A DNA stretch of 14,279 nucleotides from Candidatus Glassbacteria bacterium RIFCSPLOWO2_12_FULL_58_11 (GTDB taxonomy: Bacteria > Gemmatimonadota > Glassbacteria > GWA2-58-10). Below, piece by piece: positions 7,903 through 14,279 of the stretch. The notes below the pieces were generated by a model, which had not been told where the DNA came from, made no database searches, and was given only the letters and a program-made list of their open reading frames with translations. The stretch spans positions 1 to 14,279 of the forward strand of contig MFIX01000168.1 in assembly GCA_001780825.1 (NCBI GenBank), given 5' to 3'. The first letter of the stretch is position 1; each line of letters starts with the position of its first letter. Both the position numbers and the translations under genes were made by a program.

Positions 7903-8177
7903 GCCACAAAGTGGAGTTGACTCCAAAGGCGGAAAAATACTTGAAATCTATGCCCAAGAAATTCGCCAGACAAATTATTGGTAAATTAGAATTGTTGGGT
8001 GAAAATCCCCGGCCCCGGGGGTGTAAAAAAATCAAGGCCGATAAGGAGCGATTCAGAATTCATTCAGGCAACTATAGGATTATCTATGAAGTTCGCGATA
8101 ACGTGTTGTTGGTCCTGGTGATCCGGATTGACCATCGCCAAGGTGTTTACAAAAGGCACATACGTTCTATTACTTGA
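7899..8177 (+). CDS. RelE/ParE-superfamily toxin
   Basis: This 92-aa protein has the RelE fold pattern. An N-terminal strand, VELTPKAEKYLKSM (5-18), is followed by a helix pair and NPRPRGCKKIK (36-46). Then come the core strands RFRIHSGNYRIIYEV (51-65) and VLVIRIDHRQGVYKR (72-86). R53, R60, the H79-R80 pair and Y84 correspond to the conserved positions of RelE-type ribosome-dependent mRNA interferases. That favours RelE activity over ParE gyrase poisoning, although the two cannot be separated with certainty here. Its start overlaps the antitoxin stop, so synthesis is probably translationally coupled. The gene appears intact. Two convergent genes end only 32 nt apart at its 3' side. Confidence 0.88.
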   Translation: MSHKVELTPKAEKYLKSMPKKFARQIIGKLELLGENPRPRGCKKIKADKERFRIHSGNYRIIYEVRDNVLLVLVIRIDHRQGVYKRHIRSIT

Positions 8178-8209
8178 TTATCATAGGTTTTACCAGTACT
8201 TAGAGCTTA

Positions 8210-9040
8210 TCACAACCTCACATACGTCTTTTTCAATAGCGCCGCATCCTCCTCCAGGTTCGGGCTTTCGCAGACCAGGTTCCCGCCGACCTTGAAATCT
8301 TTCAGCGCCTTCAGCAGCGCCTTGTACTCCAGGTCGCTTTCCTCAAGGATCAGGTGGTTGCGCTCCCCCTTGGCCGTGTAATTGATCCCCGAAACATGCA
8401 TGTGCAAATTTTCCAAAGCTGGCCTTCCCAGCGCTTTCTCGATTCTCTCCAGGGTCGCGCAGAATTCCGGGTAGCTGTTCTGCGCCCCGCCGGTGCGCGC
8501 ATGGTAGTGCGAGAAATCGATGCAGGGATGGATATTTTTCACCTCGCCGGAGAGCCGCAGCAGCTCCTCGAGGCTGCCGAACTGGCTCTCCTTGCCGGTC
8601 AGCTCCGGGCTGATCCGCACGTCCAGGCCCTCCCCGGCGACTTTTTCAGTGATCCCGGCCAGCGCCTCCCGGATTACTCCATAGACTTCTTCCCGGTCGC
8701 TTTTCATGAAAAACCCGGCATGGAAAGTGATACTGCCCGCCCCCAGCCAGTGCGCCGCCCGGGCGGTCTCGAGGATACGCCTGACCGAGGCCTCTTTTTT
8801 GTCCGGCTCCTCGGCATTGAGGTTGATATAGTAAGGCCCGTGGCAGGTGAGACTGACATTTAGCTCATGGGCAAGCCGGCCGGCTTCCTCGGCCTTGTCC
8901 TGCTTCATCCGCACCCCGTGGACAAATTCCACCTCCATGCAGTCCAGTTCGAGCTCCCTGATCCTGTGCAGACCGGCGATCACGCTGCGCTCCCTGGCGC
9001 TAAGCGGCACGCCTCCGGTTCCAAACCTCAGCTCAGCCAT
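8210..9040 (-). CDS. Endonuclease IV-like (AP endonuclease family 2) TIM-barrel protein
   Basis: This 276-aa protein has the metal-site motifs of endonuclease IV, which cuts DNA 5' to abasic sites with a trinuclear zinc centre. Counting from the ATG at 9040, they are CHGPYYINL (66-74), FHAGFF (106-111), PELTGKESQFG (145-155), CIDFSHYHAR (173-182), LHMHVSG (212-218), GERNHL (225-230) and CESP (257-260). The opening RFGTGGVPLS and the GERNHL segment resemble archaeal-type homologues more than E. coli Nfo. The D-R-H ligand triad of Nfo is altered here, with E226 and H229 as nearest candidates. A sugar-isomerase-like function cannot be excluded because the barrel is shared. The ATG at 9040 is preferred over one at 9058: GAGAGG lies 6 nt upstream, and it overlaps the permease stop by 8 nt, which suggests coupled translation. 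Confidence 0.82.
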   Translation of the reverse strand: MAELRFGTGGVPLSARERSVIAGLHRIRELELDCMEVEFVHGVRMKQDKAEEAGRLAHELNVSLTCHGPYYINLNAEEPDKKEASVRRILETARAAHWLGAGSITFHAGFFMKSDREEVYGVIREALAGITEKVAGEGLDVRISPELTGKESQFGSLEELLRLSGEVKNIHPCIDFSHYHARTGGAQNSYPEFCATLERIEKALGRPALENLHMHVSGINYTAKGERNHLILEESDLEYKALLKALKDFKVGGNLVCESPNLEEDAALLKKTYVRL

Positions 9041-10631
9041 CCTCAGCCTCTCTTTCATTCAATTTATCATGAACCAGATATACGCCGGCGAGTACGGCGA
9101 TCATCAGGTAGCCGAGCGAGAAGCGCCAGGCGGCGCCCGGGGCCACCCGGTCGGTGAACTGGCCCGCGGCCACAGCGCCGGAATGGATCAGCCCGAACCA
9201 AGCGAATACCGAGGCGGCCAGGCACCAGAGGATCACCCGCCGGAAATCGTGCTCGATAAAATATACCGTGATCGCCGACAGGAACATCGCCGAAAAAAGG
9301 AACCCGCCGGCCAGGCTCATCAGCCCGTAGAGGTTGAAATCCAGCATCTCCCGGAACTTCACGGCGATCGAGAGATCGAAGCTCCCGCCGGTGGCCACGG
9401 TCAGCGTGAACCCCACCAGCAGCAGGCCCCAGGCGGCGATACCGGGAATCAGCCCCACGCAGACCGCCGGGTAGTGGGCTCTGGGAGTGGCCTCGAAGGC
9501 CTGGGAACAAATGATGATACCGATATAGAGCAGGATCGGATAGGCCGCCTCGGGCGGCACCAGGGCAACCAGCACGCCGATCCCGCCGCTCAGGCAGAGC
9601 AGGGTCAGCACTACACCATTGAGCACCGAATAGCCGCTGCGCGCGCCGAGGGCTTTCCAGCCCGGATGGCCGATATAGACCGTGGTCGGGAAACAACTGC
9701 CAAACAGCGCTCCCAGCAAAGTCCCGCAGCCATTGACACACATCGTGCTGGCTACCGGGTAGCTGTCCCCCGCGGCCTCGGCGGATTCGATATTCTGCAG
9801 GGTGGCCAGGGCGTTCATCAGGCCCATCGGCACGATAACCGGCAAGGCGGCGATCAGCACGCCGGCGTCCAGGTCGCGCAGCATCTCTACCAGCATGAAT
9901 TCCGGCCATTTGAGGCCCAAGCCCCCCAGCGCTCCGCTCACCGCCCCCGGTTCCATCAACCCCCCGGCCCAGGCCAGGACCGACCCGGCGATTACTGCGG
10001 CCAGCCCGCCGGGAATGCCGAAAGGCAGGCGCAGGCGGCCGAAATAGGTCGCCAGCACCAGCGCCAGGGGCAGGAAAGAGACCAGGGGAGTGCCGAAAAG
10101 ATGGATCACGAAAGGCATGGAGATCAGCGATACGGCGATCCCGGCCAGGGTGGCCAGCAGGGCGGCCCGAGGAGTAATCCGCCTGATCCAGGAGCCGAAC
10201 ACGGCCCCGGAGAGCTCGAGAAGGCCGCTCAAAAAACTGGCGGTCAGGCAGATATGCCAGGCCAGGATCGCCGCGCCGGAATCACCCAGGCTGGCGCGGT
10301 GGGCTGACCAGACGGGGCCGATAATCAGAAAGACAAAAGCGTACATCGAGGGGGTGTTGATCCCGTAGGGCAGAGCGCAGACATCCGTCCGGCGCTCGCG
10401 CAGGGCCAGCCTTCGGGCCTGCCAGGCATAGTAGAGGTTGCCGGTCACCAGCGAGAGCGCCGCCCCGGGAAAGATCCGGCCGTAAACGATTTCCGCCGGC
10501 ATCCCGTAAATCCCGGTCAGCAGGCCGCTGACCACCACAAGCTGCACCAGGTTGTCCAGGATCAGCCCGAAAAAGCCATCGATATCGCCGCGCACGAACA
10601 GCGGCAGAACGAATTTTTTCTGGTCAGGCAC
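9033..10631 (-). CDS. NCS2-like xanthine/uracil-type permease
   Basis: This 532-aa polytopic membrane protein has about 12-14 hydrophobic segments. It resembles the nucleobase/ascorbate (NCS2, xanthine/uracil/vitamin C) transporter family. Recognisable elements are ALPYGINTPSMYAF, in the position of the NCS2 substrate-binding TM3 region; LQNIESAEAAGDSYP, resembling the TM8 glutamate motif; and GSCFPTTVYIGHPGWKALGARSGY, resembling the TM9-10 signature of the family. Most NCS2 proteins are proton or sodium symporters of purines or pyrimidines; the substrate here is not determinable. The GTG at 10631 is the likely start because GGAGGG lies 9 nt upstream. An ATG at 10703 would add 24 residues ahead of the family-like VPDQKKFVLPLFVRGDIDG. 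It overlaps the downstream endonuclease IV-like gene and is probably co-transcribed with it. Confidence 0.8.
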   Translation of the reverse strand: MPDQKKFVLPLFVRGDIDGFFGLILDNLVQLVVVSGLLTGIYGMPAEIVYGRIFPGAALSLVTGNLYYAWQARRLALRERRTDVCALPYGINTPSMYAFVFLIIGPVWSAHRASLGDSGAAILAWHICLTASFLSGLLELSGAVFGSWIRRITPRAALLATLAGIAVSLISMPFVIHLFGTPLVSFLPLALVLATYFGRLRLPFGIPGGLAAVIAGSVLAWAGGLMEPGAVSGALGGLGLKWPEFMLVEMLRDLDAGVLIAALPVIVPMGLMNALATLQNIESAEAAGDSYPVASTMCVNGCGTLLGALFGSCFPTTVYIGHPGWKALGARSGYSVLNGVVLTLLCLSGGIGVLVALVPPEAAYPILLYIGIIICSQAFEATPRAHYPAVCVGLIPGIAAWGLLLVGFTLTVATGGSFDLSIAVKFREMLDFNLYGLMSLAGGFLFSAMFLSAITVYFIEHDFRRVILWCLAASVFAWFGLIHSGAVAAGQFTDRVAPGAAWRFSLGYLMIAVLAGVYLVHDKLNEREAEDG

Positions 10632-10646
10632 GGCGGTCCGCCCTCC
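10629..10646 (-). promoter_or_regulatory. Ribosome binding site that fixes the permease start at GTG
   Basis: Reading the minus strand, GGAGGG (10646-10641) is followed 9 nt later by GTG (10631-10629). The longer alternative start at 10703 has no comparable purine run and adds residues unlike the family, so this site decides the start. Confidence 0.65.
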
Positions 10647-10769
10647 GGTGAACAGAATCCAGGCTGCACAATTTAGGGCAGGCCTGACGAACCGGCAAGT
10701 CATAAGACAACTGAATCGCGGTCACCAGTCTGTTGCCGCAGCATAAAAAGCGGCCTTCCGTAAAATATT

Positions 10770-10797
10770 TTGACAAATGACCCGGAGCCGTTAATTT
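10770..10797 (+). promoter_or_regulatory. Possible promoter for the sodium:solute symporter
   Basis: TTGACA (10770-10775) is a perfect -35 hexamer. TAATTT (10792-10797, three of six to consensus) follows at a 16-bp spacing. It lies in the 262-nt gap between the divergent permease and symporter, about 95 nt before the symporter start. The weak -10 keeps confidence low. I saw no clear operator palindrome in this gap and no clear minus-strand promoter for the permease. Confidence 0.3.
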
Positions 10798-10893
10798 TTA
10801 CCCTGATCAAATTTGCCCGCCCATTATGGCACAGAAAACAATTCGTATCGCCTCACAGGCTTGCCACCGTACCCGCCCCAAGGAGGAAAGCAG

Positions 10894-12654
10894 ATGATAT
10901 TCAACGGCTTGGACTGGACCATTTTTGTCGGCTATTTCGCAGTCGTTCTGCTCATCTGCTTTTATTTCGCGCGCCGCGCCGGCCGCAGCGTGCAGGATTT
11001 TTTCCTTTCGGGAAGGAACCTGCCCTGGTATATCGCCGGCACTTCGATGATCGCCACCACCTTTGCCGCGGACACACCCCTGGCGGTCGCCGAGCTGGTG
11101 GGCAAAAACGGACTGGCCGGCAACTGGTTCTGGTGGAACTACATCCTGGGCAACGCGCTGACCGTCTTCTTTTTCAGCCGCCTGTGGCGGCGCAGCGGGA
11201 TAATCACCGACATCGAGTTCATCGAGCTGCGCTACTCGGGCAAGCCGGCCGCATTCCTGCGCGGGTTCCGGTCGATCTACTTGGGAGTGTTTGTCAATTG
11301 CGTGATCATGGCCTGGGTAAACCTGGCGATGTTCAAGATCCTTAGGATTACCATGGGCTGGGACAACCTGCTGATCGTGGTCACCCTCTGCATGGCGATA
11401 GTGACCCTCTACAGCGCAGCAAGCGGAATCTGGGGGTCGGCCACCGCGGATGCCCTGCACTTTGTCACGGCGATGACCGGCTGTATCATCCTGGCCGTGG
11501 TGGCGGTCGGGCTGCCGGAGGTCGGGGGCATCGAGGGAATCAAGGCCAAGCTGGCCCCGGAATATTTCAACTTTTTCCCGGCTATCGCCAAAAGCGCCGG
11601 GGAAAGCGAGGTGCCGGGACTGCTCAAGTTCACCTGGCCGGCCCTGGTGGCCTACCTGGGCTTTCAATGGTGGTCCACCTGGTACCCCGGCTCGGAGCCG
11701 GGCGGCGGGGGCTATATCGCTCAGCGGATGATGTCGGCCAAGGATGAGAAGCACAGCCTGTTCGCCACCCTCTGGTTTACTATCGGACACTATTGCGTAC
11801 GGCCCTGGCCCTGGATCCTGGTCGCCTTGTCTTCTTTGATCCTTTACCCGGACCTGGCTGTGAAAGAAAAGGGAGATGGATTCGTGATGATCATGCGCGA
11901 CCATCTGCCGGCCGGGCTGCGCGGCATGCTGATCGCCGCCTTTTTCGCGGCCTACATGTCCACGATTGCCACCCAGTTAAATTTAGGGACCAGCTACCTG
12001 ATCAATGATTTCTATCGCCGTTTCCTGGTCCGCAAAGGCGAGGAAAAGCACTATGTCCGGGCCAGCCGGGTGACCACGGTACTCATGATGGCGGTGGCGC
12101 TGTTTATCACCACGATCCTGGAGACAATCACTGGAGCCTGGCAGTTCCTGGTCGAGTGCGGCGCAGGCGTGGGGCTGATTTTCATCCTGCGCTGGTTCTG
12201 GTGGCGGATCAACGCCTGGAGCGAGATCCTGGGACTTATCGCGCCGTTCCTGGCTTATTATTATGTCAAGTTTCATACTTCCATCCAGTTCCCGAACAGC
12301 CTGTTCTATATTATCGCTTTCACCAGCGTGGTCTGGTTTATCGGCACGCTGATCACCGGGCCGGAGCCTGTCGAGCACCTGAAAGCCTTCTACCGCAGGG
12401 TGCATCCGGGCGGGATCGGCTGGAGGCGCATTGCCGCGGAGTGCCCCGAGGTGAAAGGCGACAGCGGTTACCTGGCGATGATCTGGTGCTGGCTGGCCAG
12501 CGCGGGGTTGATCCTCGGCGTGCTGATCGGGGTGGGCAAGCTGCTGCTGAAAGAGACCGGGACGGCGGTTATCCTGCTGGGGTTCGCCGCCCTGATGGCC
12601 CTGGTGATCTACCGGATTCTTTCCAAAGAGGGTTGGGAGAAAGTGATCGAGTGA
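10894..12654 (+). CDS. Sodium:solute symporter (SSS family)
   Basis: This 586-aa membrane protein imports an organic solute, often a sugar or sugar acid, using the sodium gradient. It has about 13 hydrophobic segments. Family-typical stretches include GYFAVVLLICFYFARRAGRS (8-27), the DFFLSGRNLPWYIAGTSM region (residues 29-46) with the TM1 helix break and Na-site residues, and GNWFWWNYILGN. A long loop follows with WSTWYPGSEPGGGGYIAQRM. A later segment, AAYMSTIATQLNLGTSYL, corresponds to SSS TM8 with its conserved Ser/Thr sodium ligands. The ATG at 10894 has an ideal AAGGAGG 7 nt upstream; the frame extends to 10813 but without family support. It is divergent from the NCS2-like permease and converges on a sugar-isomerase-like gene, which hints at carbohydrate uptake. 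The substrate cannot be inferred from the sequence. Confidence 0.93.
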   Translation: MIFNGLDWTIFVGYFAVVLLICFYFARRAGRSVQDFFLSGRNLPWYIAGTSMIATTFAADTPLAVAELVGKNGLAGNWFWWNYILGNALTVFFFSRLWRRSGIITDIEFIELRYSGKPAAFLRGFRSIYLGVFVNCVIMAWVNLAMFKILRITMGWDNLLIVVTLCMAIVTLYSAASGIWGSATADALHFVTAMTGCIILAVVAVGLPEVGGIEGIKAKLAPEYFNFFPAIAKSAGESEVPGLLKFTWPALVAYLGFQWWSTWYPGSEPGGGGYIAQRMMSAKDEKHSLFATLWFTIGHYCVRPWPWILVALSSLILYPDLAVKEKGDGFVMIMRDHLPAGLRGMLIAAFFAAYMSTIATQLNLGTSYLINDFYRRFLVRKGEEKHYVRASRVTTVLMMAVALFITTILETITGAWQFLVECGAGVGLIFILRWFWWRINAWSEILGLIAPFLAYYYVKFHTSIQFPNSLFYIIAFTSVVWFIGTLITGPEPVEHLKAFYRRVHPGGIGWRRIAAECPEVKGDSGYLAMIWCWLASAGLILGVLIGVGKLLLKETGTAVILLGFAALMALVIYRILSKEGWEKVIE

Positions 12655-12662
12655 GATAAATC

Positions 12663-12686
12663 GGGAGCGGCATGCCGCGCCCCTAC
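12663..12686. repeat. REP-like palindrome after the symporter
   Basis: The 12-bp perfect palindrome GCGGCATGCCGC (12667-12678) is flanked by GGG (12663-12665) and CCC (12680-12682) across one mismatched pair. It ends in GCCCCTAC. The same GCGCCCCTAC edge closes the palindrome at 112-136 before dnaX, so the two are probably copies of one small intergenic repeat family. Confidence 0.5.
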
Positions 12687-12708
12687 ATTATGTTAATATT
12701 TAAGGTGC

Positions 12709-12748
12709 AAAAAGCAAGGCCATCCCAAAGGGGGTGGCCCTGCTTTTT
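12709..12748. terminator. Strong bidirectional intrinsic terminator
   Basis: AAAAAGCA (12709-12716) pairs with TGCTTTTT (12741-12748). After one A-C mismatch, GGCCA (12718-12722) pairs with TGGCC (12735-12739), extended by a G-U pair and three G-C pairs to an AAAG loop. The A run on one side and T run on the other serve both strands. It lies between the convergent symporter and sugar-isomerase-like genes and should end both transcripts. Confidence 0.9.
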
Positions 12749-12766
12749 AAGGAACATTCCTGGGTA

Positions 12767-13702
12767 TCAGCTAATGGCTTTCAGACAGGCGAAGTCCTTT
12801 TTCAAGGACTCCACTTTCTCCTCGTAAGTCTTGCCGCGGACAAATTCCACCTCGAAATAGCCCTGGAAGCCGAAAGGCTTGAGGATGTCGTAGATCTTCT
12901 GGAAATCCACCGTGCCCTCGCAGATCATCGGCTGGTTCTCTCCCCCGCCCCCGCCCTCATTCTGCGCGTGCACCATCACCGCATAAGGCCCGGCGGTTGT
13001 AGCCCGCTCATAGGGGTCCTCGCTGTTGCCCAGGACCTGGTAATTGAGCCTCAGCGCCGGGCTGCCCACCCGCTCGATCAGCTCCACCGCGGCGGCGGCC
13101 TTATTGGTCACGCTGTTGCCGTGCATCTCGATCGCCAGGACCGCTCCGGCGGTTTCGGCCCGGGAACAAAACCTTTTTCCATCCTCCACCATCATCTCCC
13201 AATCCTGGTCGCCCAGCAGCTCGCTGTTTTTCAGGCCGGCCCAGATACGGCAGATATTAGTCCCCAGCAGACCGGTGATCTGGATCGCCCGGTCCATGTC
13301 GCGGTTTTTCTCCTCCGCGGCCTGACCATCCCCCAGACGGATGTAGCTCCCGTAATGGCTGGCCTTGAGCCCCAGCTCATCCAGGCGCGCCTTGACCGCC
13401 CGGACCTCCTCATCGCTGCGGGTGAGCGGCAGATGCTCGGGCTTGCCCCAAGGTTCGACTCCCTCAAAGCCGGTAGAGGCGGCAAGCTGGAGCACCTCAT
13501 CCAACGGACGCTCCTGGAAAGCGATAGTGCAGAGGGCCACTTGGGGGCCGCTGTCCGCGGCCATGGCCGCGCCCGCTGCCGAGCCGGCCTCTGCGGCGGC
13601 CTCTTCGCCGCTCTTACCGCAGGCCGCGCCCAGGGAAAGGGCCAGCCCGGAGAACCCGATCCGGCCCAGAAAATCACGACGGTCCATCCTGTCTCGGCTC
13701 AT
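12767..13702 (-). CDS. Tat-exported sugar phosphate isomerase/epimerase-like TIM-barrel protein
   Basis: This 311-aa protein starts with a twin-arginine signal (R8-R9 in MDRRDFLGRIG) and a hydrophobic stretch. A cysteine follows at C28 in LGAACGKSG, an imperfect lipobox with Gly at -3. An Ala/Glu/Gly-rich linker runs to about residue 50. The rest is a xylose-isomerase-like (AP endonuclease family 2) TIM barrel: GFEGVEPWGKPEH (78-90), AIEMHGN (190-196), LRLNYQ (218-223), VHAQNEGG (245-252) and GYFEVEFVRG (281-290). E192, H245 and E284 fit metal-ligand positions, while N220 stands where many members have Asp. Exported members are common in saccharolytic environmental bacteria; substrates are mostly unknown. 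AGGAGG lies 4 nt before the ATG at 13702 but only 1 nt before the one at 13705, so the former is preferred. Export would use the Tat system, of which tatA is encoded at 5638. Confidence 0.88.
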   Translation of the reverse strand: MSRDRMDRRDFLGRIGFSGLALSLGAACGKSGEEAAAEAGSAAGAAMAADSGPQVALCTIAFQERPLDEVLQLAASTGFEGVEPWGKPEHLPLTRSDEEVRAVKARLDELGLKASHYGSYIRLGDGQAAEEKNRDMDRAIQITGLLGTNICRIWAGLKNSELLGDQDWEMMVEDGKRFCSRAETAGAVLAIEMHGNSVTNKAAAAVELIERVGSPALRLNYQVLGNSEDPYERATTAGPYAVMVHAQNEGGGGGENQPMICEGTVDFQKIYDILKPFGFQGYFEVEFVRGKTYEEKVESLKKDFACLKAIS

Positions 13703-13772
13703 CATTCCTCCTGTCTCTATTCAGTGCTCACCAATGCGGCCCGAACTCGAAAATTCTTCTCGCCGGGCATAG

Positions 13773-14279
13773 TTATTTCTTCTTCGCTTTAGCCCGGGCG
13801 ATATTGCGCTCCAGGCTCCTGCGCTCCAGCTCCTTCCGCTGGCGGATATGGCTTTCCCGCAGCTCCGCGGCCTTTGGTTCACCGATTGCCTCCTGAAGCG
13901 CCACGATCAGCCGGCTGACCTCCTGACGCTTATCCAGAATAGTCCGCGGATCGGTCGTGTAATGGGTCAGGTCGCGGACAATCTCATCCGGAACCGCTGC
14001 CAGCTCGCGAGCCTGGCGGATAAGCTTTTCATTTTCTTTCTGCCTGCCGAGTTTCAGCTCCTCGGCGCTTCGCGCCAGGTCCTCCAGCAGCCAGAGCGCC
14101 TCCCAGTCCTCGATGCCATCCCGGTTGGCCGCCAGGCGCACGGAGGGATACGGCAGGCCCTCGGGACCCGGATAGCAGAGCTGTCCATCGCCGTTGCTAT
14201 GGTCGTAGGAGTAGCTGTTCCATTCCACCTCGGGCCAGCGTGGTTCGCCGGGCGGACGAATGTTCTTTTCCCAGAAATC
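13773..14279 (-). CDS. DUF4091/GH123-like protein, C-terminal part (5' end outside window)
   Basis: The frame stays open to the window edge, so only the last 168 residues are visible. They include GDGQLCYPGPEGLPYPSVRLAAN and RDGIEDWEALWLLEDLA. This is the C-terminal signature of DUF4091/GH123-type glycoside hydrolases (beta-N-acetylgalactosaminidase-like fold), where a GDG-x-L-x-YPG segment is followed by R-x-x-x-x-RDGIED. A charged, probably coiled-coil tail ends in AKAKKK. The catalytic residues of such enzymes lie further upstream and cannot be checked. The GTG at 14228 should not be taken as the start because the upstream codons (DFWEKNIRPPGEP) continue the domain. It ends 70 nt before the exported isomerase-like gene on the same strand and may be co-transcribed with it. 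Confidence 0.72.
   Translation of the reverse strand, partial: DFWEKNIRPPGEPRWPEVEWNSYSYDHSNGDGQLCYPGPEGLPYPSVRLAANRDGIEDWEALWLLEDLARSAEELKLGRQKENEKLIRQARELAAVPDEIVRDLTHYTTDPRTILDKRQEVSRLIVALQEAIGEPKAAELRESHIRQRKELERRSLERNIARAKAKKK

Noticed and set aside
8847..10307. Long plus-strand open frame (486 codons)
   Set aside because: It lies antisense to the permease and the end of the barrel gene. Its product is rich in Gln, Gly, His and Arg with no family motif, which is typical of a shadow of a GC-rich membrane-protein gene.
12734..13792. Plus-strand open frame of 352 codons
   Set aside because: It is antisense to the exported isomerase-like gene and runs through the terminator arm. No ribosome binding site or family resemblance is seen.

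Overview
The window looks like chromosomal DNA from an uncultured, GC-rich bacterium. Most genes have GC-rich third positions, and Shine-Dalgarno sequences such as AGGAGG are common. The gene set is bacterial: DnaX, YbaB, RecR, PgsA, PgpA, CinA, TatA and a YchF-like protein. The phylum cannot be fixed from this sequence. A Tat-exported sugar-isomerase-like protein, a sodium:solute symporter and a DUF4091/GH123-like protein together resemble saccharolytic environmental lineages such as Planctomycetes or FCB-type candidate phyla, but that is only an impression.

Region 1 (1-348) is non-coding. It holds two face-to-face GC-rich palindromes, a terminator-like hairpin and a possible dnaX promoter. 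Region 2 (349-5499) is a tightly packed plus-strand housekeeping block. dnaX, ybaB and recR cover replication and recombination repair. pgsA and pgpA catalyse successive steps to phosphatidylglycerol. cinA encodes a MoCF-like domain plus an NMN amidohydrolase domain. The joints pgsA/pgpA and pgpA/cinA overlap, so translational coupling is likely.

Region 3 (5500-7387) carries tatA, a divergent YchF-like P-loop NTPase and a 39-residue rubredoxin-like zinc/iron-knuckle protein. Two features in its gaps are not explained by ordinary annotation. One is a long, branched stem-loop after tatA (about 5946-6027). The other is a 23-nt motif present upstream of both tatA and ychF, with 20 of 23 positions identical.

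Region 4 (7388-8177) is an AT-richer accessory insert with a Phd/YefM-like antitoxin and a RelE-like toxin. They sit behind a strong inverted-repeat operator candidate and a 19-bp palindrome. Region 5 (8210-10631, minus strand) is a two-gene unit: an NCS2-like nucleobase permease overlapping by 8 nt an endonuclease IV-like TIM-barrel protein of an archaeal-looking type.

Region 6 (10632-14279) has a divergently transcribed sodium:solute symporter. It converges on a strong bidirectional terminator with a Tat-exported sugar isomerase/epimerase-like protein. Upstream of that, on the same minus strand, is the C-terminal part of a DUF4091/GH123-like protein cut by the window edge. This block is probably a carbohydrate uptake and processing locus. 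I do not see a clear new multi-gene system. The best leads are the structured element and repeated leader in region 3, the permease/endonuclease IV-like pair, and the small palindromic repeat family.
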